64,000 nucleotides of DNA from Melioribacteraceae bacterium (GTDB taxonomy: Bacteria; Bacteroidota; Ignavibacteria; Ignavibacteriales; Melioribacteraceae): positions 28,333-92,332 of the forward strand of contig JALNXG010000005.1 of the NCBI GenBank assembly GCA_023230485.1, given 5' to 3'. Position numbers and translations under genes: made by a program. Of this stretch, positions 45,559-54,322 are shown piece by piece. A model generated the notes under the pieces. That model was not told the origin of the DNA, made no database searches, and saw only the letters and a list, made by a program, of their open reading frames with translations. The stretch's first letter is position 1; every line of letters begins with the position of its first letter.

Positions 45559-47553
45559 GTGAACAAAAATGGTATTGAACTCTTAAAGCTAACTGGTAAC
45601 ACAATTCGTATTCTTTCAGCCGAAGGAGTTGAAAAAGCAAATTCAGGACATCCAGGTTTGCCTATGGGTATGGCGGATGTTGCTGCTGTTTTATGGACAG
45701 AATTTCTAAAACATAATCCCGATGATCCAAAATGGATTAATAGAGATCGATTTGTCCTCTCTGCTGGTCATGGCTCTATGTTGCTTTATTCTATGCTTCA
45801 TCTTTCAGGTTATGATTGTACAATCGAAGACTTAAAATCATTCAGACAGTGGGGTAGCCGAACACCCGGACATCCTGAATTTGGTGTATTAGATGGTGTT
45901 GAAACTTCTACTGGTCCTCTCGGACAAGGTTTAAGTAACGGTATCGGTATGGCAATTGCCGCTAAAATGATGAATGCTCGTTTCGATGATAATTTAATCG
46001 GTAATCATTATATATATGGTATTATGAGCGATGGCGATTTGATGGAAGGTATTTCGCATGAATCATGTTCATTAGCAGGTCATCTTGGACTTGGCAATAT
46101 TATCTATTTCTATGATGATAATAATATTACAATTGAAGGGAACACATCTTTAGCTTTTTCTGATAACACAGCAATGAGATTTGAAGCTTATGGCTGGCAG
46201 GTAATAAATATTACTGCTTATGATTATAATGCAATACGAGATGCGATAGTAGAAGGACAAAGAGAAACTAATAAACCAACAATTATTATTACCAAGTCAC
46301 ATATCGGTTTCGGAAGCCCTAATAAAGTTGATACTTCAGAAGTGCATGGTTCACCACTTGGTAAATCTGAACTAGAAATCACAAAAAAATATCTTGATTG
46401 GCCTCTTGATAAAGAATTTTACGTTCCCGAAAAAGTTTCTGAACTTTTCGCTACAAGAAAAGAAGAACTTCATAAAGAATATAATGAATGGAAAAACGAT
46501 TTTACCGGATGGAGCAAAAAGAATCCGGATCAATATGAATTATTAGAAAAATATTTGAGTGGTTGGGTGCCAGAAAATCTTGAAGAAGAATTATTAAAAG
46601 TAGCTCCGAAAGAGCCAGCAGCTTCAAGAACTCTTTCGAGTAAGGTAATTCAAAAGATTGCTGAATTAGTACCGAGTTTTATTGGAGGGTCTGCTGATCT
46701 TGCTCCTTCTACAAATACGTTTATGAAAGGATATTCTGCAATTTCAAAAGATGATTTTGCTGGAAAAAATTTCCATTTCGGTATTCGTGAACACGCAATG
46801 GGTGCTATCGTTAATGGACTTGTTCTTTATGGCGGGTTTAAAGCATTCGGTTCTACCTTTTTTGTATTCTCCGATTATATGCGTCCCACTTTACGTTTAG
46901 CTTCAATTATGGAATTACCTGCAATTTATGTATTTACCCACGATAGTATATTTGTTGGAGAAGATGGACCAACGCATGAACCAATAGAGCATCTTGCAGT
47001 TTTGCGCGCAATCCCGCATGTTACAGTTTTTAGACCTGCTGATGGAGTAGAGACCGCAATGGCATGGGCTTATACTTTGCGTAATACGAAAAATCCTGTT
47101 GCCTTGATATTAACTCGCCAAAAAATTGAAGCTTTTGAAAAAGAAACAGATTTTAATCCAAATGATGTTCTTAAAGGTGCATATATTGTTTCTAAGGAAA
47201 AATCAGATAAGCCTGATTTTGTAATAGCTGCAAGTGGTTCAGAAGTTCCTGTTGCTGCAGATGCTAAAAAACTATTGGAAAATGATTTTAATATTCGTGT
47301 TGTTTCAATCCCTTCAAAAGAAGTTTTTGAAAAACAGAGTGATGAATTTAAGAATAATTTATTCCCTTCTGACGTACCTGTTATAGTTATTGAAGCTGCT
47401 TCAATGATGGGTTGGGGCGAGCTATTCAGACAGAAACTACTCACAATTGGGATAGAGCATTTTGGTGCTTCTGCTCCTTATAAAACTCTCGCTAAAGAAT
47501 ATGGTTTCACTGGCGAAAGTGTTGCTAATAAAATTAAAGAATGGGTAAAATAA
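45559..47553 (+). CDS. tkt: Transketolase
   Basis: 664 residues, full length. GTG start at 45559 with AGGTGG (45547-45552) 6 bases upstream. Thiamine diphosphate motif GDGDLMEGISHE-type block (MSDGDLMEG...), HPGLPMGMAD with active-site His, GPLGQGLSNGIGMA, VHGSPLG, GIREHAMGAI with catalytic Glu, and HDSIFVGEDGPTHEP. It shuffles two-carbon units in the non-oxidative pentose phosphate pathway. Transaldolase is not in the operon; the PPi-type PFK at its start could replace it through sedoheptulose bisphosphate. Confidence 0.97.
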   Translation: MNKNGIELLKLTGNTIRILSAEGVEKANSGHPGLPMGMADVAAVLWTEFLKHNPDDPKWINRDRFVLSAGHGSMLLYSMLHLSGYDCTIEDLKSFRQWGSRTPGHPEFGVLDGVETSTGPLGQGLSNGIGMAIAAKMMNARFDDNLIGNHYIYGIMSDGDLMEGISHESCSLAGHLGLGNIIYFYDDNNITIEGNTSLAFSDNTAMRFEAYGWQVINITAYDYNAIRDAIVEGQRETNKPTIIITKSHIGFGSPNKVDTSEVHGSPLGKSELEITKKYLDWPLDKEFYVPEKVSELFATRKEELHKEYNEWKNDFTGWSKKNPDQYELLEKYLSGWVPENLEEELLKVAPKEPAASRTLSSKVIQKIAELVPSFIGGSADLAPSTNTFMKGYSAISKDDFAGKNFHFGIREHAMGAIVNGLVLYGGFKAFGSTFFVFSDYMRPTLRLASIMELPAIYVFTHDSIFVGEDGPTHEPIEHLAVLRAIPHVTVFRPADGVETAMAWAYTLRNTKNPVALILTRQKIEAFEKETDFNPNDVLKGAYIVSKEKSDKPDFVIAASGSEVPVAADAKKLLENDFNIRVVSIPSKEVFEKQSDEFKNNLFPSDVPVIVIEAASMMGWGELFRQKLLTIGIEHFGASAPYKTLAKEYGFTGESVANKIKEWVK

Positions 47554-48386
47554 TGGACGTAAGATATTCACCTGATCAAAAAGGATTTAAACAATTTTCT
47601 ACTGATGAAATTCGTCAATCATTTCTGATTGACGGACTTTTTCAGAAAAATAAAATACCGATGGTTTATTCTGATGTTGACCGTTCAATTACGGGCTCGG
47701 TAGTACCTTCAGGTAAATTACTCAAATTAGAAGCATCTAAAAAAGAGATGTCTGCTGATTACTTTCTAGAGAGACGTGAAATCGGTATTATTAACATTGG
47801 CGATTCGGGCTCTGTATCTATTGATGGCAAGTTATTTAAGATGGACTCACGTGATGGTTTATATATCGGTAAAGGAGCAAAGAAAATTGAATTTAAAAGT
47901 GCAAACTCTAAAAAGCCTGCTAAATATTATTTCGTAAGTTATCCCGCTCATAAAGAGTACCCTACAAAACATATTAAATTTACTGATGCTACTCCTCGTC
48001 CACTTGGTACTTTAGAGCAGGCGAATAAAAGAACAATTTATCAATATATTCATCCCGGAACAATTCCTACTTGTCAATTGGTAATGGGACTTACAGAATT
48101 AGAGCCCGGATCGGTATGGAATACAATGCCGGCACATACACATCAGCGTCGTTCCGAAGTTTATCTCTATTTCGATATGAAACCTGATACATTAGTTTTT
48201 CATTTATTAGGTGCTCCTGAAGAAACTCGTCATATCGTTATGCGTAATGAACAAGCTGTGCTATCAACTAGTTGGTCAATGCACGCCGGCTGCGGAACTC
48301 AAAGCTATACTTTTATTTGGGCAATGGGTGGAGAGAATCAAGTATTCGATGATATGGATCATATTGCAATGGATAAATTAAAATAA
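47553..48386 (+). CDS. kduI: 4-deoxy-L-threo-5-hexosulose-uronate ketol-isomerase
   Basis: 277 residues, matching the family length, from ATG 47553, which overlaps the transketolase stop (TAATG); an in-frame ATG at 47541 is less likely. Zn-site MPAHTHQRRSEVYLYF and FIHPG-type block (QYIHPGTIPTCQLVMGLTEL) are typical KduI. It isomerises the 5-keto-4-deoxyuronate released by GH105/PL22 enzymes to 2,5-diketo-3-deoxygluconate in the cytoplasm. Followed by kduD 13 bases on. Confidence 0.97.
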   Translation: MDVRYSPDQKGFKQFSTDEIRQSFLIDGLFQKNKIPMVYSDVDRSITGSVVPSGKLLKLEASKKEMSADYFLERREIGIINIGDSGSVSIDGKLFKMDSRDGLYIGKGAKKIEFKSANSKKPAKYYFVSYPAHKEYPTKHIKFTDATPRPLGTLEQANKRTIYQYIHPGTIPTCQLVMGLTELEPGSVWNTMPAHTHQRRSEVYLYFDMKPDTLVFHLLGAPEETRHIVMRNEQAVLSTSWSMHAGCGTQSYTFIWAMGGENQVFDDMDHIAMDKLK

Positions 48387-48399
48387 ACTGAGAAGAAAA

Positions 48400-49161
48400 A
48401 TGGTATTAGATAAATTTAGATTAGACGGAAAAACCGCAATTGTAACAGGTTCAAATAGAGGGATTGGTCAATACTATGCTCTTGCACTTGCTGAAGCAGG
48501 AGCTGATATTATTGGAGTTTCTTACGAAAGCGATTTTAGTGAAACTACTAAATTAATTGAAGCAACAGGAAAGAAATTCCATTCATTTAATAGTGATTTT
48601 TCTGATAGAGATTCTGTCTATAAATTTATCTCCGATGTAAAGAAAGATTTTAAGCAAATCGATATACTAGTCAATAATGCAGGTACAATTCTAAGAAAGC
48701 CTGCAGCTGAACATACCGATGAATTATGGGATAAAGTTATCGATGTAAATCTTAATTCACAATTTATTTTAACGCGTGAATTTGGAAAAGATATGATAGA
48801 AAGAGGTTCGGGAAAAGTTATTTTTATTGCATCGCTTCTTTCATTCCAAGGTGGAATTACAGTCCCCGGGTATGCTGCTTCTAAAGGTGCTATCAAGCAG
48901 TTAACTATGGCATTCGCTAATGAATGGGCAGGAAAGGGCGTAAATGTAAATGCAATTGCCCCCGGATATATTGCCACCGATAATACAAAAGCATTACGCG
49001 AAGACCCGGCAAGAAACCAATCAATATTAGATCGCATTCCTGCCGGAAAATGGGGAGTGCCCGAAGACCTAATGGGTACAATAGTTTTCCTATCCTCTAG
49101 TGCATCCGACTATCTTAATGGAACTGTCATTACAGTCGATGGCGGCTGGATGGGGAGGTAG
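48400..49161 (+). CDS. kduD: 2-dehydro-3-deoxy-D-gluconate 5-dehydrogenase (SDR)
   Basis: 253 residues. MVLDKFRLDGKTAIVTGSNRGIGQ with the SDR TGxxxGIG motif, NNAGT, catalytic YAASK and the C-terminal NGTVITVDGGWMGR, all as in KduD. It reduces 2,5-diketo-3-deoxygluconate to 2-keto-3-deoxygluconate with NAD(P)H. Last gene of the operon. KDG kinase and KDPG aldolase are not in the window and must be elsewhere for this branch to reach pyruvate. Confidence 0.95.
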   Translation: MVLDKFRLDGKTAIVTGSNRGIGQYYALALAEAGADIIGVSYESDFSETTKLIEATGKKFHSFNSDFSDRDSVYKFISDVKKDFKQIDILVNNAGTILRKPAAEHTDELWDKVIDVNLNSQFILTREFGKDMIERGSGKVIFIASLLSFQGGITVPGYAASKGAIKQLTMAFANEWAGKGVNVNAIAPGYIATDNTKALREDPARNQSILDRIPAGKWGVPEDLMGTIVFLSSSASDYLNGTVITVDGGWMGR

Positions 49162-49384
49162 GTTTAAGTATTTCCCTTCGGATAATTAATAACCACTTCC
49201 CTTGCCCATTCAACTGGAACTAATGTGTAAATTTTTTATCTCATTGTTTAATAATCCTTCTATATAATTTTTCTGAAAGTATAAATTTACAACTGCTTTA
49301 CACACCACTACCTCTCAATTTCATAATATATAGACCATATTCATTCACTGATATTGTGATATTTTCCATTGAATAAAAAAATAT

Positions 49385-49416
49385 TTGACATAATTATAAA
49401 AAATAAGTTATTTTTG
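49385..49416 (+). promoter_or_regulatory. Bacteroidota-type promoter before the tolC-hlyD operon
   Basis: TTGACA at 49385-49390 and TATTTTTG at 49409-49416, 21 bases between TTG and the second element, fit the TTG-N19-21-TAnnTTTG housekeeping promoter of this phylum. Transcription would begin near 49423, about 30 bases before the ATG at 49456. The rest of the gap 49162-49384 shows nothing I can assign. Confidence 0.55.
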
Positions 49417-49455
49417 AACCGTGATTCATTAATAAAAGGTAGTTTTAAAATAATT

Positions 49456-51012
49456 ATGAAAATTTTAAGATTCTTAGTGATATCGATTCTGGTAGTTGGT
49501 TTTGTAAATGCTCAAGATAACAGTGCGATAAAATCGCCTCCTGATAGTTTAAGTACAGATACGATTTCTAATTCAATTCCAATTTCAAATTGTAACTCTA
49601 TAAATAATCTTTCGTTGTCTCTTAAAGATGCAATTGAGATTTCACTCAAGAATAGTGATAAGATAAAACAATATGAGATGCGGCTTGAACAGAAGGAAGA
49701 TGAGAACCTTGCTGCATGGAGTAATTTTCTTCCCTCGATCGATCTTGAATGGAAATACACTCATCTTAATGATCCGCTCTCAATCGATTTAGATCCTATT
49801 CGACAAGTGATTATACAGATGCAATCGAGTAATCAAGCAGAGCTTACAAATATTTATGGGTTGTTGTCAGGCAAACCGGCATTAACAGCCGACCAAAAGA
49901 AACTTGTAGCTTCTGCCGCTTCAGCTCAATTGAATGGATTATTACCTCCATTTTCAGAAACACTCAAAAAACAAGATTATAAAACAGCCGCATTTATTGG
50001 AGTTCAACCTTTATTTGTAGGAGGTAAATTAATTGCCGCTAAAAAATATGCAGCTTCCGAAGAAGAATACTCTCGTTTAGAATTAACTAAAATAAAAAAT
50101 GATGTAACAAACGAAACGATAAAATACTACCTTCAAACAATTCTAATGCAAGAAGTTGTAAAGACTAGAAAAGATGTTCTTAATGGTATTAGAATGCATA
50201 GAAACGATGCCCAGAAACTATTTGATGAAGGTTTAATTGCTAATTACCACTTATTGCGTGCAGAAGTAGCAGTCTCTGAAGCTGAAAGATATCTTACTAA
50301 AGATCAAAACTCATTTAATACTTTAATGCTCGCATTAAAAATTAATCTTGGAATTGATGAGGAAGAAAGCATAAATCTTTCCGATTCCTTAGTTTATTCT
50401 GAAATTCAAGATAGCTTAAAACAATTAACTAATAGTGCAATCGATAATAATACATTATTAAAGATGATTGGACAGAAGAAGATTGCGGCGGCTCAAAAGT
50501 ATAATTCGGCAAGAAGTGAATTTTTACCAAAGATTGCCGCTTTTGCTCGATATGATCTATATCCCGAATATCTTTCGGCATTAGAGCCGCGCTGGGCTAT
50601 TGGTGTATCGGCTCAAATTAATCTTTTTCACGGCTTTAGAGATTATCTTAATCTTCAATCGGCTGATAAACTCGAAGATGAAGTAAGTTTTTTAGAGTCT
50701 GATGCAATTAAAAAAGTAACTCTTCAGACGACTAATTTTTACAATAATATAATGACTGCATCATCAGATTATAAAAAGCTTAATTCTACACTCGATCTTG
50801 CTAAAGAAAATTTAAGACAAAACGATAAAAGATTCCATAGCGGACTTGGTACATCACTAGAAGTAATTGATGCACAATTATCTCTTGAGAAAGTGAAATT
50901 AGATCGTCTATCATCCCTTTATAATTATTTCGGTTTTATGAGTGATTTATATACATCTAATAATAATATAGATGAATTAATACGAATTTGGAATATAGGA
51001 GTAAATAAATAA
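49456..51012 (+). CDS. TolC-family outer membrane efflux protein
   Basis: 518 residues from ATG 49456; upstream in-frame starts from 49369 would lie across the promoter and mask the signal peptide (MKILRFLVISILVVGFVNAQ). Two outer membrane efflux repeats with long coiled-coil helices (SLKDAIEISLKNSDKIKQYE; LGTSLEVIDAQLSLEKVKLD). It forms the trimeric outer-membrane channel of a tripartite exporter. The next gene, its periplasmic adaptor, starts 2 bases after the stop. Confidence 0.93.
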   Translation: MKILRFLVISILVVGFVNAQDNSAIKSPPDSLSTDTISNSIPISNCNSINNLSLSLKDAIEISLKNSDKIKQYEMRLEQKEDENLAAWSNFLPSIDLEWKYTHLNDPLSIDLDPIRQVIIQMQSSNQAELTNIYGLLSGKPALTADQKKLVASAASAQLNGLLPPFSETLKKQDYKTAAFIGVQPLFVGGKLIAAKKYAASEEEYSRLELTKIKNDVTNETIKYYLQTILMQEVVKTRKDVLNGIRMHRNDAQKLFDEGLIANYHLLRAEVAVSEAERYLTKDQNSFNTLMLALKINLGIDEEESINLSDSLVYSEIQDSLKQLTNSAIDNNTLLKMIGQKKIAAAQKYNSARSEFLPKIAAFARYDLYPEYLSALEPRWAIGVSAQINLFHGFRDYLNLQSADKLEDEVSFLESDAIKKVTLQTTNFYNNIMTASSDYKKLNSTLDLAKENLRQNDKRFHSGLGTSLEVIDAQLSLEKVKLDRLSSLYNYFGFMSDLYTSNNNIDELIRIWNIGVNK

Positions 51013-51013
51013 A

Positions 51014-51985
51014 ATGAAGAAAGAATATATAATACTTTCAATACCTGTAACCTTAGTAATAGCTGCTATTTTATTTTTACTATTTAAGTCCCCTGATAGA
51101 GAAAATAGTATTCAGGGAATCGTGGAAACAATTGAGATTGATGTAGCTTCCAAAATTCCCGGAAGAGTTTCGGAAATTTTAGTAAAAGAAGGAGATAAGA
51201 TTGTAAAAGGTACAGTTTTAGCTAAGCTCGAATCAAAAGAGATGACTGCTAAATTGGAGCAGGCAAAAGGATTGTTTCAAGCCGCTTCCGAAAAATATAA
51301 TATGGCTAAAAAGGGTGCACGTGAAGAAGAAAAACGGGGTGCACAAAAACTTTATCAACAAGCTAAATATCAATTTGATTATGCCTCAACTACCTGGAAT
51401 CGATTCCAAAAACTTTATGCTGATAAAGTAATATCAACGCAAGAAAAAGATGAAATGGAATTTAAGTTTAATGCTGCTCGCGAACAGATGGATGCAGCAA
51501 AAGCAAAATATGATATGGCACTCAATGGTGCGCGTCCCGAAGAGATTATAGCAGCCGAAGGACTAAAGCATCAAGCAGAAAATGGAGTTAAAGAAGCAGA
51601 AGCTTATTTCGGAGAATTAGATATTAAAGCTCCTGCTAAGGGAGAAATATCTAAACTAATCGTAGATAATGGTGAAATAGTATCTAGTGGCTATCCTATT
51701 GTTACTATTATTAATCCTGATGAATATTATGTAGTACTTCAAGTACGTGAAGATTATTTAAGTAATTTTGAAATGAATAAAGTTTTTGATGGAGTGATTA
51801 AAGCAGTTAATAAGCAAGAAAAATTCAAAGTCTACTTTATTGCTCCAATGGGTGATTTCGCTTCTTGGAAACCAACAAATCAAAAAGGAGATTTTGATTT
51901 AAGAACTTTTGAAATAAGATTAAAACCGGTGACTAAAATTAACTCCTTACGACCAGGTATGACAGTAAATATTGAGCTAGATTAA
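51014..51985 (+). CDS. HlyD-family periplasmic adaptor
   Basis: 323 residues. One N-terminal membrane helix (about 6-25), a lipoyl-like domain split by a long coiled-coil hairpin (GRVSEILVKEGDKIVKG ... IKAPAKGEISKLIVDNGEIV), and a beta-barrel C-terminal part ending LRPGMTVNIELD. It resembles YbhG/YhiI adaptors that pair with ABC-2 exporters. It should link the TolC-type channel to the two inner-membrane permeases encoded next. Confidence 0.93.
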   Translation: MKKEYIILSIPVTLVIAAILFLLFKSPDRENSIQGIVETIEIDVASKIPGRVSEILVKEGDKIVKGTVLAKLESKEMTAKLEQAKGLFQAASEKYNMAKKGAREEEKRGAQKLYQQAKYQFDYASTTWNRFQKLYADKVISTQEKDEMEFKFNAAREQMDAAKAKYDMALNGARPEEIIAAEGLKHQAENGVKEAEAYFGELDIKAPAKGEISKLIVDNGEIVSSGYPIVTIINPDEYYVVLQVREDYLSNFEMNKVFDGVIKAVNKQEKFKVYFIAPMGDFASWKPTNQKGDFDLRTFEIRLKPVTKINSLRPGMTVNIELD

Positions 51986-51990
51986 TTCAG

Positions 51991-53157
51991 ATGTTTACTA
52001 ATAGCAAAATATTTCGGATAGCAAAAAGAGAATTTAAAAGAATCTTAGAAAGAAAGACACTCTATTTCTTAATAATAATTCTGCCTCTATTTATCTATAT
52101 GCTGATTGGGTCTATATATAAAAATGAAATTATGAGAGAACTTCCAACGGCTGTTATTGATTATGACCATAGTCAATTATCTCGTACGGCAATTCAAATG
52201 ATTGAATCCTCAGGTTCAATAGCAATAAAGGAATATTTGGTCTCTCCCGATGAAATTAAAAGTGAATTTAGAAAAGGGAAAATCCAGGGAGCAATAGTAA
52301 TCCCCTATAACTTTGAGAAAGATGCTAAATCAGGCAAGCAAACTTCTATTACTGTTTACAAAAATTCTTCTAACGTTATAGTCGGAAGCCTATTATTAAA
52401 AGAAGCTTCTACGATTATCAAAACAATCTCAGTTGGAGTACAGCTAAAAAAAATCCAATCTTCCGGTAAAACAAAAGAAGAAGCAATGAATATAATGATG
52501 CCTATTAAACTTGATACACATTCATTATATAATCCAAATTATAGTTACGTAAATTATTTTATTCCGGGACTTGTTACTTTCATTCTTCAGATGATGATTA
52601 TGATCGCATCTGTTCTTATAATCAGTTCAGAATTTGCTCATGAAACATTTAGCGAGGTTTTAGAATTATCAGGTGGTAGTGAAATATCTATTTTATTTGG
52701 AAAGGCAATTCCACATATATTAATAAATAGTGCATCGGCATTTCTGATTGTCGGAGTTATATTCCCATTGTTTGGTGTAACTGTTAATGGCAACTATCTT
52801 TTAGTTATATCGCTTTTCATTATATTTATAATTGTATGCGTTATGTTCGGCATAATGATATCGAGCATCTTCAAAGATCAATTTATGGCAACTGAAGTAG
52901 CAGTTTTCATAAATACGCCTGGATTTATTTTCAGCGGATTTACTTTCCCACTATGGGGTATGCCTGTTATACATAACATTTTCGGTAATATGATGCCCTA
53001 TACTCATTTCCTATCTGCATTTGTAAAACTCTCTCAAATGAATGCAAGATTATTTGCAATTAAATACGATCTAATAATTCTTATTTCCTTTATAATAGTT
53101 TCAGTGGTAGTTAGTTTATTAATGATCAGAATGCGTGTAAGAAATTATGAAAAATAG
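51991..53157 (+). CDS. ABC-2 type transporter permease (YhhJ/YbhS-like)
   Basis: 388 residues. N-terminal membrane helix, a large periplasmic domain (about 45-195), then five membrane helices (PGLVTFILQMMIMIASVLI ... VVSLLMIRM). Typical ABC2_membrane_3 architecture. Overlaps the second permease gene by 11 bases. Exports a drug, lipid or other small hydrophobic molecule; no ATP-binding subunit is encoded in the cluster. Confidence 0.92.
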   Translation: MFTNSKIFRIAKREFKRILERKTLYFLIIILPLFIYMLIGSIYKNEIMRELPTAVIDYDHSQLSRTAIQMIESSGSIAIKEYLVSPDEIKSEFRKGKIQGAIVIPYNFEKDAKSGKQTSITVYKNSSNVIVGSLLLKEASTIIKTISVGVQLKKIQSSGKTKEEAMNIMMPIKLDTHSLYNPNYSYVNYFIPGLVTFILQMMIMIASVLIISSEFAHETFSEVLELSGGSEISILFGKAIPHILINSASAFLIVGVIFPLFGVTVNGNYLLVISLFIIFIIVCVMFGIMISSIFKDQFMATEVAVFINTPGFIFSGFTFPLWGMPVIHNIFGNMMPYTHFLSAFVKLSQMNARLFAIKYDLIILISFIIVSVVVSLLMIRMRVRNYEK

Positions 53158-54322
53158 ATTAAATATTTTGTTTGAATTATTGAAGAGGGAAATCAAAATT
53201 ATCCTCAAGGATAAAGATATCTTTATGATAATATTGATTGCACCGTTATTCTATTCATTTTTTTATGGTTCAATCTATTTTAATAAATCAGAAAATAATA
53301 TTCCCTTCGCAATTGTTGATTATGATAATTCTATCTCGTCACAAAAATTAATTCGTATGATCGATGCTACTTCAATGATTGAAATAAAGGAAATCACATC
53401 CGATCCAAGAACTGCACAAGTTGAAATAGAGGCAGGAAACATTTCCGGCTACTTACTTATTCCGAAAGATTTTGAGAGTTCAATTAAAAGTAAATCAGGT
53501 GTAGTTCTTAACTCCTATTTGAACACAACACGTTTTCTTATTTCAAACGATCTTAATAAAGCTATTAATGAAACAGTGGCTGATTTTAATAAATCGCTTA
53601 CACTCAAATACTATTATGCAAAGGGTATTAATAAAGATGCTGCACAAACATTTATAGAGCCGGTTGCTACCGATATAAGAAGCATGTTTAATACAACTGA
53701 TTCTTATGGCGATTTTCTTATTCCTGCAATATTGATTTTAATTTTACAGCAGACTTTATTTTTCGCACTTGCCGAAAGTATAGCTAAGGAAAATGAGTTT
53801 AATACTTTGCGCGATTATTTCTCATTAGCTAAAAATAAAGTAAATCTTATCATTCACGGTAAAAGTATATTTTATCTGCTAATTTCTTCATCTTATGCAC
53901 TATTTTTCTTCACGATTGTTTATTCCGTTTTTAATGTGCCATTTAGGGGTAATGCGTTTGTTTTTGCTTCGATAACCTTATTGCTTCTTTTGACGGTAAT
54001 CTATTATTCTCTTTTTGTCGCATCATTCTTTAAGAGAAAGATTTTAGCTTTGCAATTCCTTACTCTCACTTCTTATCCAATATTTTTAATTTCGGGTTAT
54101 AGTTGGAGATTAGACTCAATGCCTTTAGTAGTTAAATGGATTGCTTACTTGATTCCAAGTACTCCATTTTATACTGCTTTTGTTCGTGTAGTTCAAATGG
54201 GGGCAGGGTTTAATGATATACTTCCTGAAATAGCTCATCTGATTATTCTTCTTATGGTTTCTTATTTGGTTCTTTATTTTAGAATGAAATCTATGAGAAA
54301 ATCTTTCTTAAATGATTTATAA
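53147..54322 (+). CDS. ABC-2 type transporter permease, second subunit
   Basis: 391 residues with the same layout as its neighbour (N-terminal helix, periplasmic domain with NIPFAIVDYDNSISSQKL, then five helices). The two probably form a heterodimer. ATG lies 11 bases inside the first permease gene. Its 3' end overlaps by 32 bases the 3' end of the convergent glycosyltransferase gene. The ATPase must be supplied in trans. Confidence 0.91.
   Translation: MKNRLNILFELLKREIKIILKDKDIFMIILIAPLFYSFFYGSIYFNKSENNIPFAIVDYDNSISSQKLIRMIDATSMIEIKEITSDPRTAQVEIEAGNISGYLLIPKDFESSIKSKSGVVLNSYLNTTRFLISNDLNKAINETVADFNKSLTLKYYYAKGINKDAAQTFIEPVATDIRSMFNTTDSYGDFLIPAILILILQQTLFFALAESIAKENEFNTLRDYFSLAKNKVNLIIHGKSIFYLLISSSYALFFFTIVYSVFNVPFRGNAFVFASITLLLLLTVIYYSLFVASFFKRKILALQFLTLTSYPIFLISGYSWRLDSMPLVVKWIAYLIPSTPFYTAFVRVVQMGAGFNDILPEIAHLIILLMVSYLVLYFRMKSMRKSFLNDL

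Noticed and set aside
48618..49037. 139-codon minus-strand ORF
   Set aside because: Antisense shadow of kduD.
49369..49455. N-terminal extension of the TolC-family protein
   Set aside because: It would run over the likely promoter 49385-49416 and place a signal peptide internally.
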